DNA of 22,312 nucleotides from a virus: positions 4,922 through 27,233 of the IMG/VR virus record IMGVR_UViG_3300030098_003969; one strand, 5' to 3'. A model generated the notes under the pieces. That model did no database searches. It saw only the letters and a program-made list of their open reading frames with translations, and was not told the origin of the DNA. A program made the position numbers and the translations under genes. Shown piece by piece: positions 7,574-13,544 of the stretch (its first letter is position 1; every line of letters starts with the position of its first letter).

Positions 7574-7824
7574 TGGTCTATCCTACCCTCACACCAACCT
7601 AATACATCCTCACACGCATCAAAAATTCCCTGCATATATATCCGAGTATTATAATCCGTCATTGTCCAATTCTTTTCTCTAAACTCCTGAGTATTCTGCA
7701 TCTTCTTCAAACAATACGCACGTATATCCATATACCGAATCTCTCGCTCCAAATCTGCCTTCGTAAACGTGTGTTTACGTTTTCCTGCAACATGACCACT
7801 ACTCAAACCATTACGCTTCGCCAT
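7570..7824 (-). CDS. 84-aa protein of unknown function
   Basis: Begins MAKRNGLSSGHVAGKRKHTF with a basic N-terminus, then a helical part (ADLEREIRYMDIRAYCLKK) and an acidic Trp/Cys-containing C-terminus ending GWCEGRIDQ. It overlaps the TerS-candidate gene by 14 bp and could be a packaging accessory by position. Not recognised. Confidence 0.75.
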   Translation of the reverse strand: MAKRNGLSSGHVAGKRKHTFTKADLEREIRYMDIRAYCLKKMQNTQEFREKNWTMTDYNTRIYMQGIFDACEDVLGWCEGRIDQ

Positions 7825-8332
7825 CTAAATCACCCCTCAATAACGCAATATATGTCCGCAAAAAATGCTGCTTCTTCGCACGACTTATATCCGTCTGCTC
7901 CAATGCATTCTGTATACACTCATTTATGTGGCTCACCAACTCGTCCTTCTCCTTCTGTATGTCGCCCATACTGTTCAACATCTCTGTCATCTTAGCAAAC
8001 TCATGCCCTCTAATCTCTGCATTACCTTGCCGTAGGCGGCCCAAAAATTCCTGTCTCACTTCCTCAACCTCAGCCATCCTAGCTCCCATGTCCTGCACTA
8101 CTGTCTTTTTTACCTCCTCTGCCAACTCATGCTCCACACTCTTCAACTCTTCCTTCCAACCCATCTTAGCGGCCCACTTCTGTATAGTGCGCATACTCAA
8201 ATTCCAATCATAACGGTCATTCAACTCCTCCGCTATAGCCTTAAACGTCATGCCATTCAAATACATGCCAAACGCCTCCTGCTTATCTGCCAAACTATAC
8301 GTATTCGGTCTCCCTACTTTTCCTTCGCTCAT
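7811..8332 (-). CDS. Terminase small subunit candidate (TerS), HTH protein
   Basis: A 173-aa protein. Residues about 10-60 form a helix-turn-helix of the type found in phage terminase small subunits: YSLADKQEAFGMYLNGMTFK followed by AIAEELNDRYDW and SMRTIQKWAAKMGW. The rest is long helices with heptad-like spacing (about 60-145), suited to ring oligomerisation. TerS recognises viral DNA and loads TerL. It sits second in the operon that ends with terL, but nine genes and about 2 kb separate the two, which is unusual since they are normally adjacent. A regulator of the same fold is the alternative. Confidence 0.7.
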   Translation of the reverse strand: MSEGKVGRPNTYSLADKQEAFGMYLNGMTFKAIAEELNDRYDWNLSMRTIQKWAAKMGWKEELKSVEHELAEEVKKTVVQDMGARMAEVEEVRQEFLGRLRQGNAEIRGHEFAKMTEMLNSMGDIQKEKDELVSHINECIQNALEQTDISRAKKQHFLRTYIALLRGDLDGEA

Positions 8333-8697
8333 TATACTCCCTTATTTCTAAACATATCGCTCGTGACCATTCTTCGCTCGACTCTACGCTCCGCATCTAA
8401 TATCTCTCCTACTACCTCCTCACTAGCTGCATGAGACTCATTGATTACCGTATCCTCAAAATCATCATCCCGCATGTGTATCCTACCATCACCACCATCA
8501 TCCTGTACATCTAATTCCAACATACCCTTGTGACGCTCTACATGCATAAACAATGCATCCCATATCTCATCCGCCATTGAAGAACCCTCTAACGTAACTA
8601 TACGCCACATGTCCTCCATGACCTTTTCTCTTAACTTATCTCGACCTGCCGATATCAAATATCGCTTAGGACGCTCTCTAGTCTTTGACCATACCAT
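8332..8697 (-). CDS. RHH-like DNA-binding protein opening the packaging operon
   Basis: A 121-aa protein. KRYLISAGRDKLREKVMEDM followed by WRIVTLEGSSMADEIWDALF looks like a strand and two helices of a ribbon-helix-helix repressor. The C-terminal half is acidic (DVQDDGGDGRIHMRDDDFED) and then basic near VERRMV. First gene after a TATA promoter, and its start codon overlaps the perfect palindrome ATGTATATACAT, which would suit autoregulation by an RHH dimer. Regulation is inferred; the fold assignment is moderate. Confidence 0.6.
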   Translation of the reverse strand: MVWSKTRERPKRYLISAGRDKLREKVMEDMWRIVTLEGSSMADEIWDALFMHVERHKGMLELDVQDDGGDGRIHMRDDDFEDTVINESHAASEEVVGEILDAERRVERRMVTSDMFRNKGV

Positions 8698-8729
8698 GTA
8701 TATACATTATGTAAAGGACTATATATACT
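8696..8729 (-). promoter_or_regulatory. TATA promoter and 12-bp palindrome of the packaging operon
   Basis: The minus strand has AGTATATATAGT at 8718-8729, about 27 nt before the ATG at 8697. ATGTATATACAT, a perfect palindrome at 8696-8707, overlaps the start codon and could be an operator. Confidence 0.6.
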
Positions 8730-8745
8730 TACCGTTCAAAATTAT

Positions 8746-8809
8746 AAAAAAATTATAGATTACCTACCTAACCACAAAGGTTGACCCCCCTTCCACATGG
8801 GTTGGGGGG
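8746..8809 (-). terminator. Probable terminator of the 9655-8824 operon
   Basis: After the stop at 8824 the minus strand has a C6/G6 hairpin (8785-8790 with 8804-8809), a small AACC/GGTT hairpin (8770-8782) and then a seven-T run (complement of 8746-8752) flanked by AT-rich sequence. T runs are the archaeal termination signal. Confidence 0.55.
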
Positions 8810-8823
8810 CCTTATTGTTTGGC

Positions 8824-9186
8824 TTATAGTCTTCTTATGGGTATGTCATAAGCGTCCTGATAAAGTAGTGTTGATAGGTCCATTATTACCGAAGCTCCAC
8901 CATCAAAACCACAACCACTAACGCGACAAGACCAATCGTCTTCTTTAACTCCATAACCATAAGAGCTTAATAAATCACAAACTCTATAAGTTATATCATT
9001 AATGTATAACTGACCACCTATATTAGATGCCGTATAGAAACTATACCATCTAGTTAAACCAGTTTTAGAAACCCTGTTTAACTTATAATAGATTCCATTA
9101 GTCTTTATCATGTCCTTATCGAAGTCTTCAAGCATCCTATTTAGTTTAGGTTCTCTCACTTCTATTTGTCCGTATGTAGGTTTCAT
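8824..9186 (-). CDS. Conserved viral protein of the RSG-R / GCG-D type, unknown function
   Basis: A 120-aa protein with YKLNRVSKTGLTRWYSFYTA (about 33-53) and CRVSGCGFDGGASV (about 87-100). This pairing, with YINDITYRVC between, matches a widespread phage hypothetical family whose members carry RSGMSR and GCGMDMGF. The function of the family is not known to me. Last gene of a three-gene operon, overlapping the previous stop by ATGA. Confidence 0.7.
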   Translation of the reverse strand: MKPTYGQIEVREPKLNRMLEDFDKDMIKTNGIYYKLNRVSKTGLTRWYSFYTASNIGGQLYINDITYRVCDLLSSYGYGVKEDDWSCRVSGCGFDGGASVIMDLSTLLYQDAYDIPIRRL

Positions 9187-9416
9187 TTTTCTACCTCATT
9201 GTATATACTGCCATTTTCTTTAATTGAGAGGTAAACCCACTTACATACTGCTTCATCAGCTAAAGTGCCTCTATCGTCCTTTAATAGGTCAATACCACAA
9301 TGTATTTTAAGGGATTTAGATAGCTCACCTAGAAAGTGATGAATCTCTGCCATTATAACTTCTGGGTATTCCTCCTCTAATTTATAGTAATATTTTAAAT
9401 GCCCAAATCCATTCAT
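9183..9416 (-). CDS. 77-aa helical protein of unknown function
   Basis: Begins MNGFGHLKYYYKLEEEYPEV and continues with amphipathic helices (IHHFLGELSKSLKIHCG). ATGA overlaps join it to both neighbours. Not recognised. Confidence 0.75.
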   Translation of the reverse strand: MNGFGHLKYYYKLEEEYPEVIMAEIHHFLGELSKSLKIHCGIDLLKDDRGTLADEAVCKWVYLSIKENGSIYNEVEK

Positions 9417-9655
9417 TTTTTCACACCCCCTAGAGGGTTTTTAGTCCATTCTTGCATAATAAAACAATAATGATAAGTTCGGGATTCTGTGAGTATCTCA
9501 CACTCTCTTAATAGACGTGGATAGTCTATTTGAACGAACTTTCTTGTTTTGTCCCTTCTTGCCTTACGAAATCTATAAGAGTTTCTCTTAAGATTTGCAA
9601 ATTTGCCACTATTGACTTTTTTCGAGCTAAAATCTCTATACGTGATTTTTGTCAT
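9413..9655 (-). CDS. 80-aa highly basic protein, first gene of the operon
   Basis: KRNSYRFRKARRDKTRKF and many more Arg/Lys residues suggest nucleic-acid binding. No Shine-Dalgarno lies before the ATG, but a TATA box is centred about 25 nt upstream, so the transcript is probably leaderless. Family not recognised. Confidence 0.7.
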   Translation of the reverse strand: MTKITYRDFSSKKVNSGKFANLKRNSYRFRKARRDKTRKFVQIDYPRLLRECEILTESRTYHYCFIMQEWTKNPLGGVKK

Positions 9656-9674
9656 AATCTCAGAATAGCGTATA

Positions 9675-9685
9675 GTTTATATAAC
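9675..9685 (-). promoter_or_regulatory. TATA promoter of the 9655 operon
   Basis: GTTATATAAAC on the minus strand, centred about 25 nt before the ATG at 9655: archaeal leaderless spacing. Confidence 0.6.
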
Positions 9686-9712
9686 TTATGTGTCCTAATT
9701 ATTAAACCATAA

Positions 9713-9782
9713 AGTATATATACCCTATCCTATGACCAGCTCCACCCTCAATGAAATACGGCTGACCGTAAGGTATATATAC
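9713..9782. promoter_or_regulatory. Two stacked palindromic TATA boxes
   Basis: AGTATATATAC at 9713-9723 and GGTATATATAC at 9772-9782. The core GTATATATAC is self-complementary, so either strand could be read. On the plus strand they would drive transcription into the structured gene-free DNA at 9790-10001; on the minus strand they stack with the promoter at 9675. Confidence 0.45.
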
Positions 9783-9789
9783 TCACTCC

Positions 9790-10001
9790 TGTTGGCGGTT
9801 TAGGGTCTAACGATTCGCCACCCTAATAATATCTGTTAGCTAACGCTATACAGATTCTTACATAAGGGAAGGACGACTTATTTAACCCTTAGCTCTTTTC
9901 CCAAAATCCATCGCGAAAAGCAAGATAACTCCTACTATAGCATAAGATTAGCATCATTGGGCCATATAGACCCTCCGCTATCCTACGCACACACACGAGG
10001 G
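9790..10001. ncRNA. Candidate structured RNA or control element in a 378-bp gene-free gap
   Basis: No credible ORF fills 9656-10033. Visible structure: GGCG 9794-9797 with CGCC 9816-9819, interleaved with TTAGGGT 9800-9806 and ACCCTAA 9820-9826, giving H-type pseudoknot topology; a ten-pair hairpin ATCTGT-TAGC/GCTA-(T)-ACAGAT at 9831-9855 with a TAAC loop and one bulge; TAAGGG 9863-9868 with CCCTTA 9886-9891; CTTTTC 9895-9900 with GAAAAG 9915-9920; CCCTC 9971-9975 with GAGGG 9997-10001. G+C is locally raised (about half in 9781-9840 and 9961-10020 by hand count). TATA boxes precede it on the plus strand. It could instead be a DNA control site. Confidence 0.4.
9881..9892. repeat. TTTAACCCTTAG element, copy 1
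   Basis: First of four identical 12-mers in the window. Here it lies inside the structured gap and its CCCTTA half can pair with TAAGGG at 9863-9868. Confidence 0.8.
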
Positions 10002-10033
10002 ATTTAAGGAACTACACATGAACTAAATGTATT

Positions 10034-10210
10034 CTAATTACTTAATTCCTCCCTATATTTGAACATTGAATCTTTAGCACTAAGATAACTAACTGCTTTA
10101 GTTAATTGACTCCATGCTAGGTCTAGTTCTTCCTTTGAATCAAGACTATCTGTTAATTTCATTATGTCTATTACTATTTCTTTTATTCTTGTCGTGTTTG
10201 TTTCGTCCAT
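10034..10210 (-). CDS. 58-aa helical protein, last gene of the accessory operon
   Basis: Reads MDETNTTRIKEIVIDIMKLT, then DSLDSKEELDLAWSQLTKAV and ends KYREELSN. Predicted as two or three helices, weakly similar in style to the 10340 product. The start directly abuts the preceding stop. Not recognised. Confidence 0.7.
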   Translation of the reverse strand: MDETNTTRIKEIVIDIMKLTDSLDSKEELDLAWSQLTKAVSYLSAKDSMFKYREELSN

Positions 10211-10339
10211 TTAATTGAACCCCCATCCCCAATCTTCATAGTATTCTTCATTATCAATCATACGATTATAATTTTCTTCAGCTCTGTTGTAGGAACAATC
10301 CATACATTTACAATGCTTTTCATCACCTATACAATCCAT
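10211..10339 (-). CDS. 42-aa Cys-rich microprotein
   Basis: MDCIGDEKHCKCMDCSYNRA packs four Cys and one His into the first 15 residues, then an acidic aromatic tail (MIDNEEYYEDWGWGFN). Probably one zinc site. The ATG follows the upstream TAA immediately, with AAGGAG about 10 nt ahead. Confidence 0.7.
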   Translation of the reverse strand: MDCIGDEKHCKCMDCSYNRAEENYNRMIDNEEYYEDWGWGFN

Positions 10340-10564
10340 TTAAATCAACTCCTTTTTAATTCTTGACAAGATATTGTAAATATAATCTGGACTGAAACGT
10401 AGCGAATCATCGCTATCTTCAATCAAATCTAATATCTCATTGATAGTATCTATTGCTTCTTTTTTTGTGTTGTTCATATTTGTTTTCTCCTTTGTCATGA
10501 TAGACACAGCCCCGCTGGTCCTCCAATTATATTGGGCCATTTGGGGTTGTTCCGTGTTTCTCAT
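10340..10564 (-). CDS. Small helical acidic protein, start uncertain
   Basis: From the ATG at 10564 it is 74 aa; this fits a leaderless start because TATATAC is centred about 24 nt upstream. From the internal ATG at 10474 (MNNTKKEAIDTINEILDLIE) it is 45 aa and has GGAG about 10 nt before it. The last 45 residues look like the real protein, an acidic two-helix unit ending SRIKKELI; the N-terminal extension is low in predicted structure. Family unknown. Confidence 0.65.
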   Translation of the reverse strand: MRNTEQPQMAQYNWRTSGAVSIMTKEKTNMNNTKKEAIDTINEILDLIEDSDDSLRFSPDYIYNILSRIKKELI

Positions 10565-10582
10565 AATTTACCATAACCAATA

Positions 10583-10594
10583 GGGTATATATAC
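10583..10594 (-). promoter_or_regulatory. Internal TATA promoter
   Basis: GTATATATACCC on the minus strand, in the only real gap of the operon (10565-10602), about 24 nt before the ATG at 10564. Confidence 0.55.
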
Positions 10595-10602
10595 TTTGTG
10601 GT

Positions 10603-10770
10603 CTAATCTCCCTCATCGACTAATTCTATATCATCAAATTGCCAAATATCATAGCCATCTAACATAATTCGATTTACCTGCTCTTCTGCATCTAAATCAT
10701 CTACTGCATCCACTTCAAACTCTGTCTGCTGTAAGCTAACTGTTATTCTATATTTTCGTTTGTCACTCAT
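10603..10770 (-). CDS. 55-aa acidic protein resembling DpnD/PcfM-type domains
   Basis: Begins MSDKRKYRITVSLQQTEFEV and continues DAVDDLDAEEQVNRIMLDGY, ending DDIELVDEGD. A strand, an acidic turn with DLDAEE, a helix and a final strand form the small beta-alpha-beta pattern of phage proteins that sense or bind DNA-modification or transfer machinery (DpnD/PcfM-like); this is a weak resemblance. It overlaps the preceding gene by 8 bp. The 15458 gene has the same pattern. Confidence 0.65.
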   Translation of the reverse strand: MSDKRKYRITVSLQQTEFEVDAVDDLDAEEQVNRIMLDGYDIWQFDDIELVDEGD

Positions 10771-10945
10771 TCTTCACCTCTTCACCACAAATTAAACAAG
10801 CATTTTCATATATTGGCATTTCAAATTCACAAGGCTCACAATCACTCCATTTATCATATTTTAATTTGCCTTCATTACAAGCCTCAATTACTTTTGAACA
10901 ACCACCTTTCTCATATATCTTATATGCCTTTTCGTAATTATTCAT
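10763..10945 (-). CDS. 60-aa zinc-binding protein
   Basis: NNYEKAYKIYEKGGCSKVIE is a helical start; then KYDKWSDCEPCEFEMPIYEN and ACLICGEEVKNE give two CxxC pairs. The YDxWSxCEPC...ACLxCG pattern looks like a family found in other environmental viruses. Start supported by GGAAGGAG upstream and ATGA overlap. Confidence 0.75.
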   Translation of the reverse strand: MNNYEKAYKIYEKGGCSKVIEACNEGKLKYDKWSDCEPCEFEMPIYENACLICGEEVKNE

Positions 10946-11337
10946 TGTTTTCTCCTTCCAAATACCATTCCTACCGGTTTTTCTTTAAGATAAATTTTTC
11001 TGGCAATAAATTCATAATCTGGCCAATTTCTATTTAAAGAATATGCATGATTATAAGCATTAGATTTAACTCGTCTACGGTGTGTTTTCCTTGTAGGAAT
11101 ACCCTCTGGATAAAATTCATGTTCACTTATCAATAACCATTCTTTTGGAGCCAAAGCATCCATTCTTTCAGCCCAACCTAATCTAAGCATATTTGGTAAT
11201 CTTCCGAGAAACCATTTGTTAGGATTGTCATTATATTTACCTTTATTTGAATTATTCTTATTGCCTCTAAGAGTTGTTTCAATATATGAATTATCTTTCA
11301 TCATTTGCTCTATTTTTTCGTCTGAATAAACCTTCAT
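10942..11337 (-). CDS. 131-aa basic protein of unknown function
   Basis: N-terminal half is Lys/Asn-rich (TLRGNKNNSNKGKYNDNPNK), the middle has LGRLPNMLRLGWAERMDALA, and the C-terminal half carries TRKTHRRRVKSNAYNHAYS and ends VFGRRKQ. The charge suggests nucleic-acid contact. ATGA overlaps at both ends. Not recognised. Confidence 0.75.
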   Translation of the reverse strand: MKVYSDEKIEQMMKDNSYIETTLRGNKNNSNKGKYNDNPNKWFLGRLPNMLRLGWAERMDALAPKEWLLISEHEFYPEGIPTRKTHRRRVKSNAYNHAYSLNRNWPDYEFIARKIYLKEKPVGMVFGRRKQ

Positions 11338-11525
11338 TCTTCTTCCTCCATCTGGGCCTTAGATTTGTAGTCTATATACTTTAGATTATAATCCGATTGG
11401 GTTAGGATTGTGACAGGACAAATTAGTCTATATGCCCCATTGTCTGTAGGAACCCAAACAAGCTCTTTCCCATAACAATCACAATCCTCGACATCACAAC
11501 GACTTCTATACCAATCTTCAGTCAT
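11334..11525 (-). CDS. 63-aa Cys-containing protein
   Basis: RSRCDVEDCDCYGKELVW has three clustered Cys, and a fourth occurs in YRLICPV, so one metal site is possible. The tail is acidic (KAQMEEEE). TAATG and ATGA junctions fix both ends. Not recognised. Confidence 0.7.
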   Translation of the reverse strand: MTEDWYRSRCDVEDCDCYGKELVWVPTDNGAYRLICPVTILTQSDYNLKYIDYKSKAQMEEEE

Positions 11526-11770
11526 TATTTTTTCTCCTTTGGTGGAACGATTTTCTCATCCTCTAATCTGTCCATAGTTTGGTCAAAGATTACCTCATGG
11601 TCAAATTCCAATTCCTCGCCTTTTATGGAAACTGTAATTTCCTCACCACTATACGTATCGGTTTCCATTTCTGGATAGCCTAACCATATAGTCGCATCTT
11701 CATAATGAAGAAACTCTCTGGCTTGTTCTAAAGTCTTTTTTACTATATCTTCTACTAATTTTCTATCCAT
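11525..11770 (-). CDS. 81-aa acidic protein of unknown function
   Basis: I choose the ATG at 11770 (MDRKLVEDIVKKTLEQARE) because GGAGGTGA, a full archaeal Shine-Dalgarno, lies five bases upstream; an in-frame GTG nine bases earlier falls within that site. The rest is beta-rich and acidic (TYSGEEITVSIKGEELEF). Not recognised. Confidence 0.75.
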   Translation of the reverse strand: MDRKLVEDIVKKTLEQAREFLHYEDATIWLGYPEMETDTYSGEEITVSIKGEELEFDHEVIFDQTMDRLEDEKIVPPKEKK

Positions 11771-11927
11771 GTTTTTCACCTCCTTTTTCTTTTGTTATTT
11801 CTCCTGTTGATTCTAACTCAATTCCTTTGCCTGTTAAGGAATATATATCCTCATCATTCTCGTCGGCTCCTAACTCTACTAAACCCTCTTCCATCATCTC
11901 TCGTAGAGCTGATTCTATCTGGGCCAT
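11763..11927 (-). CDS. 54-aa winged-helix-like protein
   Basis: From the ATG at 11927: MAQIESALREMMEEGLVELG then ADENDEDIYSLTGKGIELE. This is the helix-strand-strand end of a winged helix (EEGLVE...YSLTGKG), as in small archaeal regulators, though the usual N-terminal helices are missing. A GTG at 11969 would give 68 aa, but it overlaps the previous gene; AAAGGA precedes the ATG. Confidence 0.6.
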   Translation of the reverse strand: MAQIESALREMMEEGLVELGADENDEDIYSLTGKGIELESTGEITKEKGGEKHG

Positions 11928-11949
11928 AAGATAGTCCTTTTTGTTGATT

Positions 11950-12348
11950 TTAATAGTCAATAGGACCACCTCTGTGACAATCTAAGCATAGACCATTCCA
12001 TAGCTCTACAGCAGTCTCTGTGTTGCACTTTGTCATATCGCACGTTCCAAATCCATCGGATTCTGTATCATCATAGTGATATAATTTGCCATCAATTAGC
12101 TCTAAGCTATAGTCTCTATACACCTGTTCATCACAGCCTTCTAACATAGCTTTTTTGGCAACCTCCCACTTAGGCTCGTGACCTTCTGTATTCCAACCAT
12201 CAAAATACATTTCATCAAACATCTCCTGTATTTTCTTGTCGTAAGCTTCACGGCCTTTCTTGTTTAGATGGCCATCCATTGACAATCTTGTTAGTGTGCT
12301 AATTTCCTCATAGTATGGATGCTCTGTCCAAATATCTCCGTAGCCCAT
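11950..12348 (-). CDS. 132-aa protein with a C-terminal Cys cluster
   Basis: A long charged helical N-terminal part (GREAYDKKIQEMFDEMYFDG) is followed by a strand-rich segment and FGTCDMTKCNTETAVELWNG then LCLDCHRGGPIDY, giving two Cys pairs with a His: a probable zinc site. Preceded by GGAGGA and starting right after the upstream stop. Not recognised. Confidence 0.75.
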   Translation of the reverse strand: MGYGDIWTEHPYYEEISTLTRLSMDGHLNKKGREAYDKKIQEMFDEMYFDGWNTEGHEPKWEVAKKAMLEGCDEQVYRDYSLELIDGKLYHYDDTESDGFGTCDMTKCNTETAVELWNGLCLDCHRGGPIDY

Positions 12349-12531
12349 TTAGTCCTCCATTGATTCTAAGATGCTTTCACATTCTGGAGCATAATTTACA
12401 ACCATTGTAAGAAAACGAACATAAGCTTCTTTTTCATATTCGGACATCTCATTAGTTTCATAGAGACTATCGAAACAATCTCCTAAATCACCAACCGTGT
12501 TCTCGAATCTACAATAACTCATATTAGGCAT
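12349..12531 (-). CDS. Conserved MPNMSYCRFENT family protein
   Basis: A 60-aa protein opening MPNMSYCRFENTVGDLGDCF, a start I recognise from a widespread phage and prophage hypothetical family, followed by an acidic helical remainder. Function of the family unknown to me. GGAG lies about eight bases ahead and the ATG overlaps the previous TAA. Confidence 0.75.
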   Translation of the reverse strand: MPNMSYCRFENTVGDLGDCFDSLYETNEMSEYEKEAYVRFLTMVVNYAPECESILESMED

Positions 12532-12650
12532 TAGTGGAACTCCATTCTTAGTAATTCCATAAGGTCTAACTGCTTAGATATGCAGTTTCGACAGTCGCAT
12601 TGCTGGGCGTGTGTTGAGGCATTACAGCCTGTAGTGTTTGTGTATCTCAT
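12531..12650 (-). CDS. 39-aa Cys-rich microprotein, first gene of the accessory operon
   Basis: MRYTNTTGCNASTHAQQCDC then RNCISKQLDLMELLRMEFH: Cys at 9, 18, 20 and 23 plus a His suggest one zinc site, then a short amphipathic helix. GGTGAT sits five bases before the ATG and a TATA box further upstream; the stop overlaps the next start. Unknown function. Confidence 0.7.
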   Translation of the reverse strand: MRYTNTTGCNASTHAQQCDCRNCISKQLDLMELLRMEFH

Positions 12651-12681
12651 ATTATCACCAACCAAAATGCCACAGGGGGTA

Positions 12682-12693
12682 GTGTATATAAAC
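12682..12693 (-). promoter_or_regulatory. TATA promoter of the accessory operon
   Basis: GTTTATATACAC on the minus strand, about 37 nt before the ATG at 12650. This leaves room for a short leader carrying the GGTGAT ribosome binding site. Confidence 0.6.
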
Positions 12694-12813
12694 CTTTCGT
12701 TAACCTTTTATACCCCCTTCTACAGAAATTGCTCTATATTGGGGTTTATAAGGCCACCGGTCAAAAAATCTAAATTTAAAGGATTGCCTATATAAAAGGA
12801 GTATATATACTAA

Positions 12814-12963
12814 ATGCCCAAATCCATTTTAAAGCTCGTAGGCGTATGGTGTATATATCCCCTTTATGATTGTATACAAATAGCACTTTGGACGCTTAAC
12901 GGCCGTTTAAATGCACGTTTTTGTTTTAGTATACAACCTCTAGTTGTTATCCTAAAAACCTAA
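12814..12963 (+). CDS. Possible 49-aa leaderless ORF in the control region
   Basis: An ATG at 12814 lies about 21 nt after CTATATAAAAGG and opens 49 codons: MPKSILKLVGVWCIYPLYDC, then IQIALWTLNGRLNARFCFSI and VVILKT. It is hydrophobic and runs through the palindromes into the repeat tract. An open frame of this length is not improbable by chance at this base composition, so this is a weak call. Confidence 0.22.
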   Translation: MPKSILKLVGVWCIYPLYDCIQIALWTLNGRLNARFCFSIQPLVVILKT

Positions 12964-13125
12964 AAACCAAAACTCCTAAAACTCCAAACCACCCAATTAA
13001 CCTAATCGCCTAAACAACCTAAATAACCTAAAAGACATTACAACCTAAAATACATTATGGCTTTTCGCCATTAATCTAAATCACCCAAATCTCCTAAAAA
13101 ACCTATTAGGTTATTTGCCCTAAAA
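12951..13125 (+). repeat. CCTAAA short direct repeats
   Basis: CCTAA occurs at 12951, 12959, 12975, 13001, 13009, 13018, 13027, 13044, 13093 and 13119, most steps being 8-9 or 16-17 bp. The tract has almost no G on the plus strand. Confidence 0.65.
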
Positions 13126-13142
13126 TACATAGGACATAGTTC

Positions 13143-13192
13143 TTATATAGACCCCTCGCCAATGTGTTATTGCTAGGAGTCCTTTATCCTAG
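13143..13192 (+). promoter_or_regulatory. TATA promoter of the plus cluster and 5' inverted repeat
   Basis: TTATATAG at 13143-13150 predicts initiation near 13172. CTAGGA (13173-13178) and TCCTAG (13187-13192) form an inverted repeat at the expected RNA 5' end and include the AGGAG sequence. It could act as an operator or as a hairpin masking a ribosome site. Confidence 0.55.
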
Positions 13193-13206
13193 TAGTGGTA
13201 ATACAC

Positions 13207-13452
13207 ATGGAACACACACGCCCAAAACCGGAATCATTTGATGACGCAGTTTATCGATTACTCGATGCCGAGATAATCGGTGGAATGACTGCCTTCAATT
13301 TGACTCGTGCCACGAACGTCAAACATGGCGAGATGATTCGTATTCTTACGGACATATCTATTGATTTGAAAAAACGTGCTGATGAAAGGATTAAAGCCAT
13401 TCATACAGATTACGCAAATCAAAAGGAGGAACATGAACAAACAACAACGTAA
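13207..13452 (+). CDS. Small HTH-like protein, first gene of the plus cluster
   Basis: From the ATG at 13207 it is 81 aa; an in-frame GTG at 13195 would add four. ESFDDAVYRLLDAEIIGGMT then AFNLTRATNVKHGEMIRILT has the length and rhythm of a helix-turn-helix core, followed by a charged helix (KKRADERIKAIH). As the first gene next to the control region it may be a regulator. Fold assignment is tentative. Confidence 0.6.
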   Translation: MEHTRPKPESFDDAVYRLLDAEIIGGMTAFNLTRATNVKHGEMIRILTDISIDLKKRADERIKAIHTDYANQKEEHEQTTT

Positions 13453-13543
13453 AGCACTCGACAAAATAAATTGGTTGTCTGTAAAAGTAGGACTTCATTG
13501 TCTGAATACAGATGACTGCCATTGTCCACAATGCAACGAATAA
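13433..13543 (+). CDS. 36-aa Cys-rich microprotein
   Basis: MNKQQRKALDKINWLSVKVG then LHCLNTDDCHCPQCNE. A basic N-terminal helix is followed by five Cys and two His in the last 16 residues. AAGGAGG lies four bases before the ATG, the best ribosome site on the plus strand. It overlaps the HTH-like gene by 20 bp and ends just before the structured region. Confidence 0.7.
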   Translation: MNKQQRKALDKINWLSVKVGLHCLNTDDCHCPQCNE

Positions 13544-13544
13544 A

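Larger units (their letters stand above)
12788..13140. other. Divergent control region, replication-origin candidate
   Basis: Gene-poor DNA between the minus operon starting at 12650 and the plus cluster from 13143. It holds TATA boxes at 12789-12798, 12801-12810 and 12851-12858; GTATACAA twice (about 12872 and 12929); the palindrome AACGGCCGTT near 12897-12906; ACAAC/GTTGT near 12933-12947; an A/C-rich, almost G-free tract from 12951 with repeated CCTAAA; ATGGC/GCCAT around a TTTTC loop near 13056-13071; and AACCTATTAGGTT near 13100-13112. Together these look like an origin or master control site. No initiator gene is visible to confirm it. Confidence 0.45.

Noticed and set aside
9732-9803. 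23-codon plus-strand ORF after the 9713 TATA box
   Set aside because: The ATG lies only about 14 nt after the TATA centre, too near for a leaderless start, and no ribosome site is present.
12580-12795. 71-aa plus-strand ORF
   Set aside because: It is antisense to the 39-aa Cys-rich gene and its promoter, with no TATA or ribosome site of its own.
12951-13125. CCTAAA tract as a CRISPR array
   Set aside because: Repeat units are 6-8 bp with 8-9 bp period and no unique spacers; no cas genes nearby.
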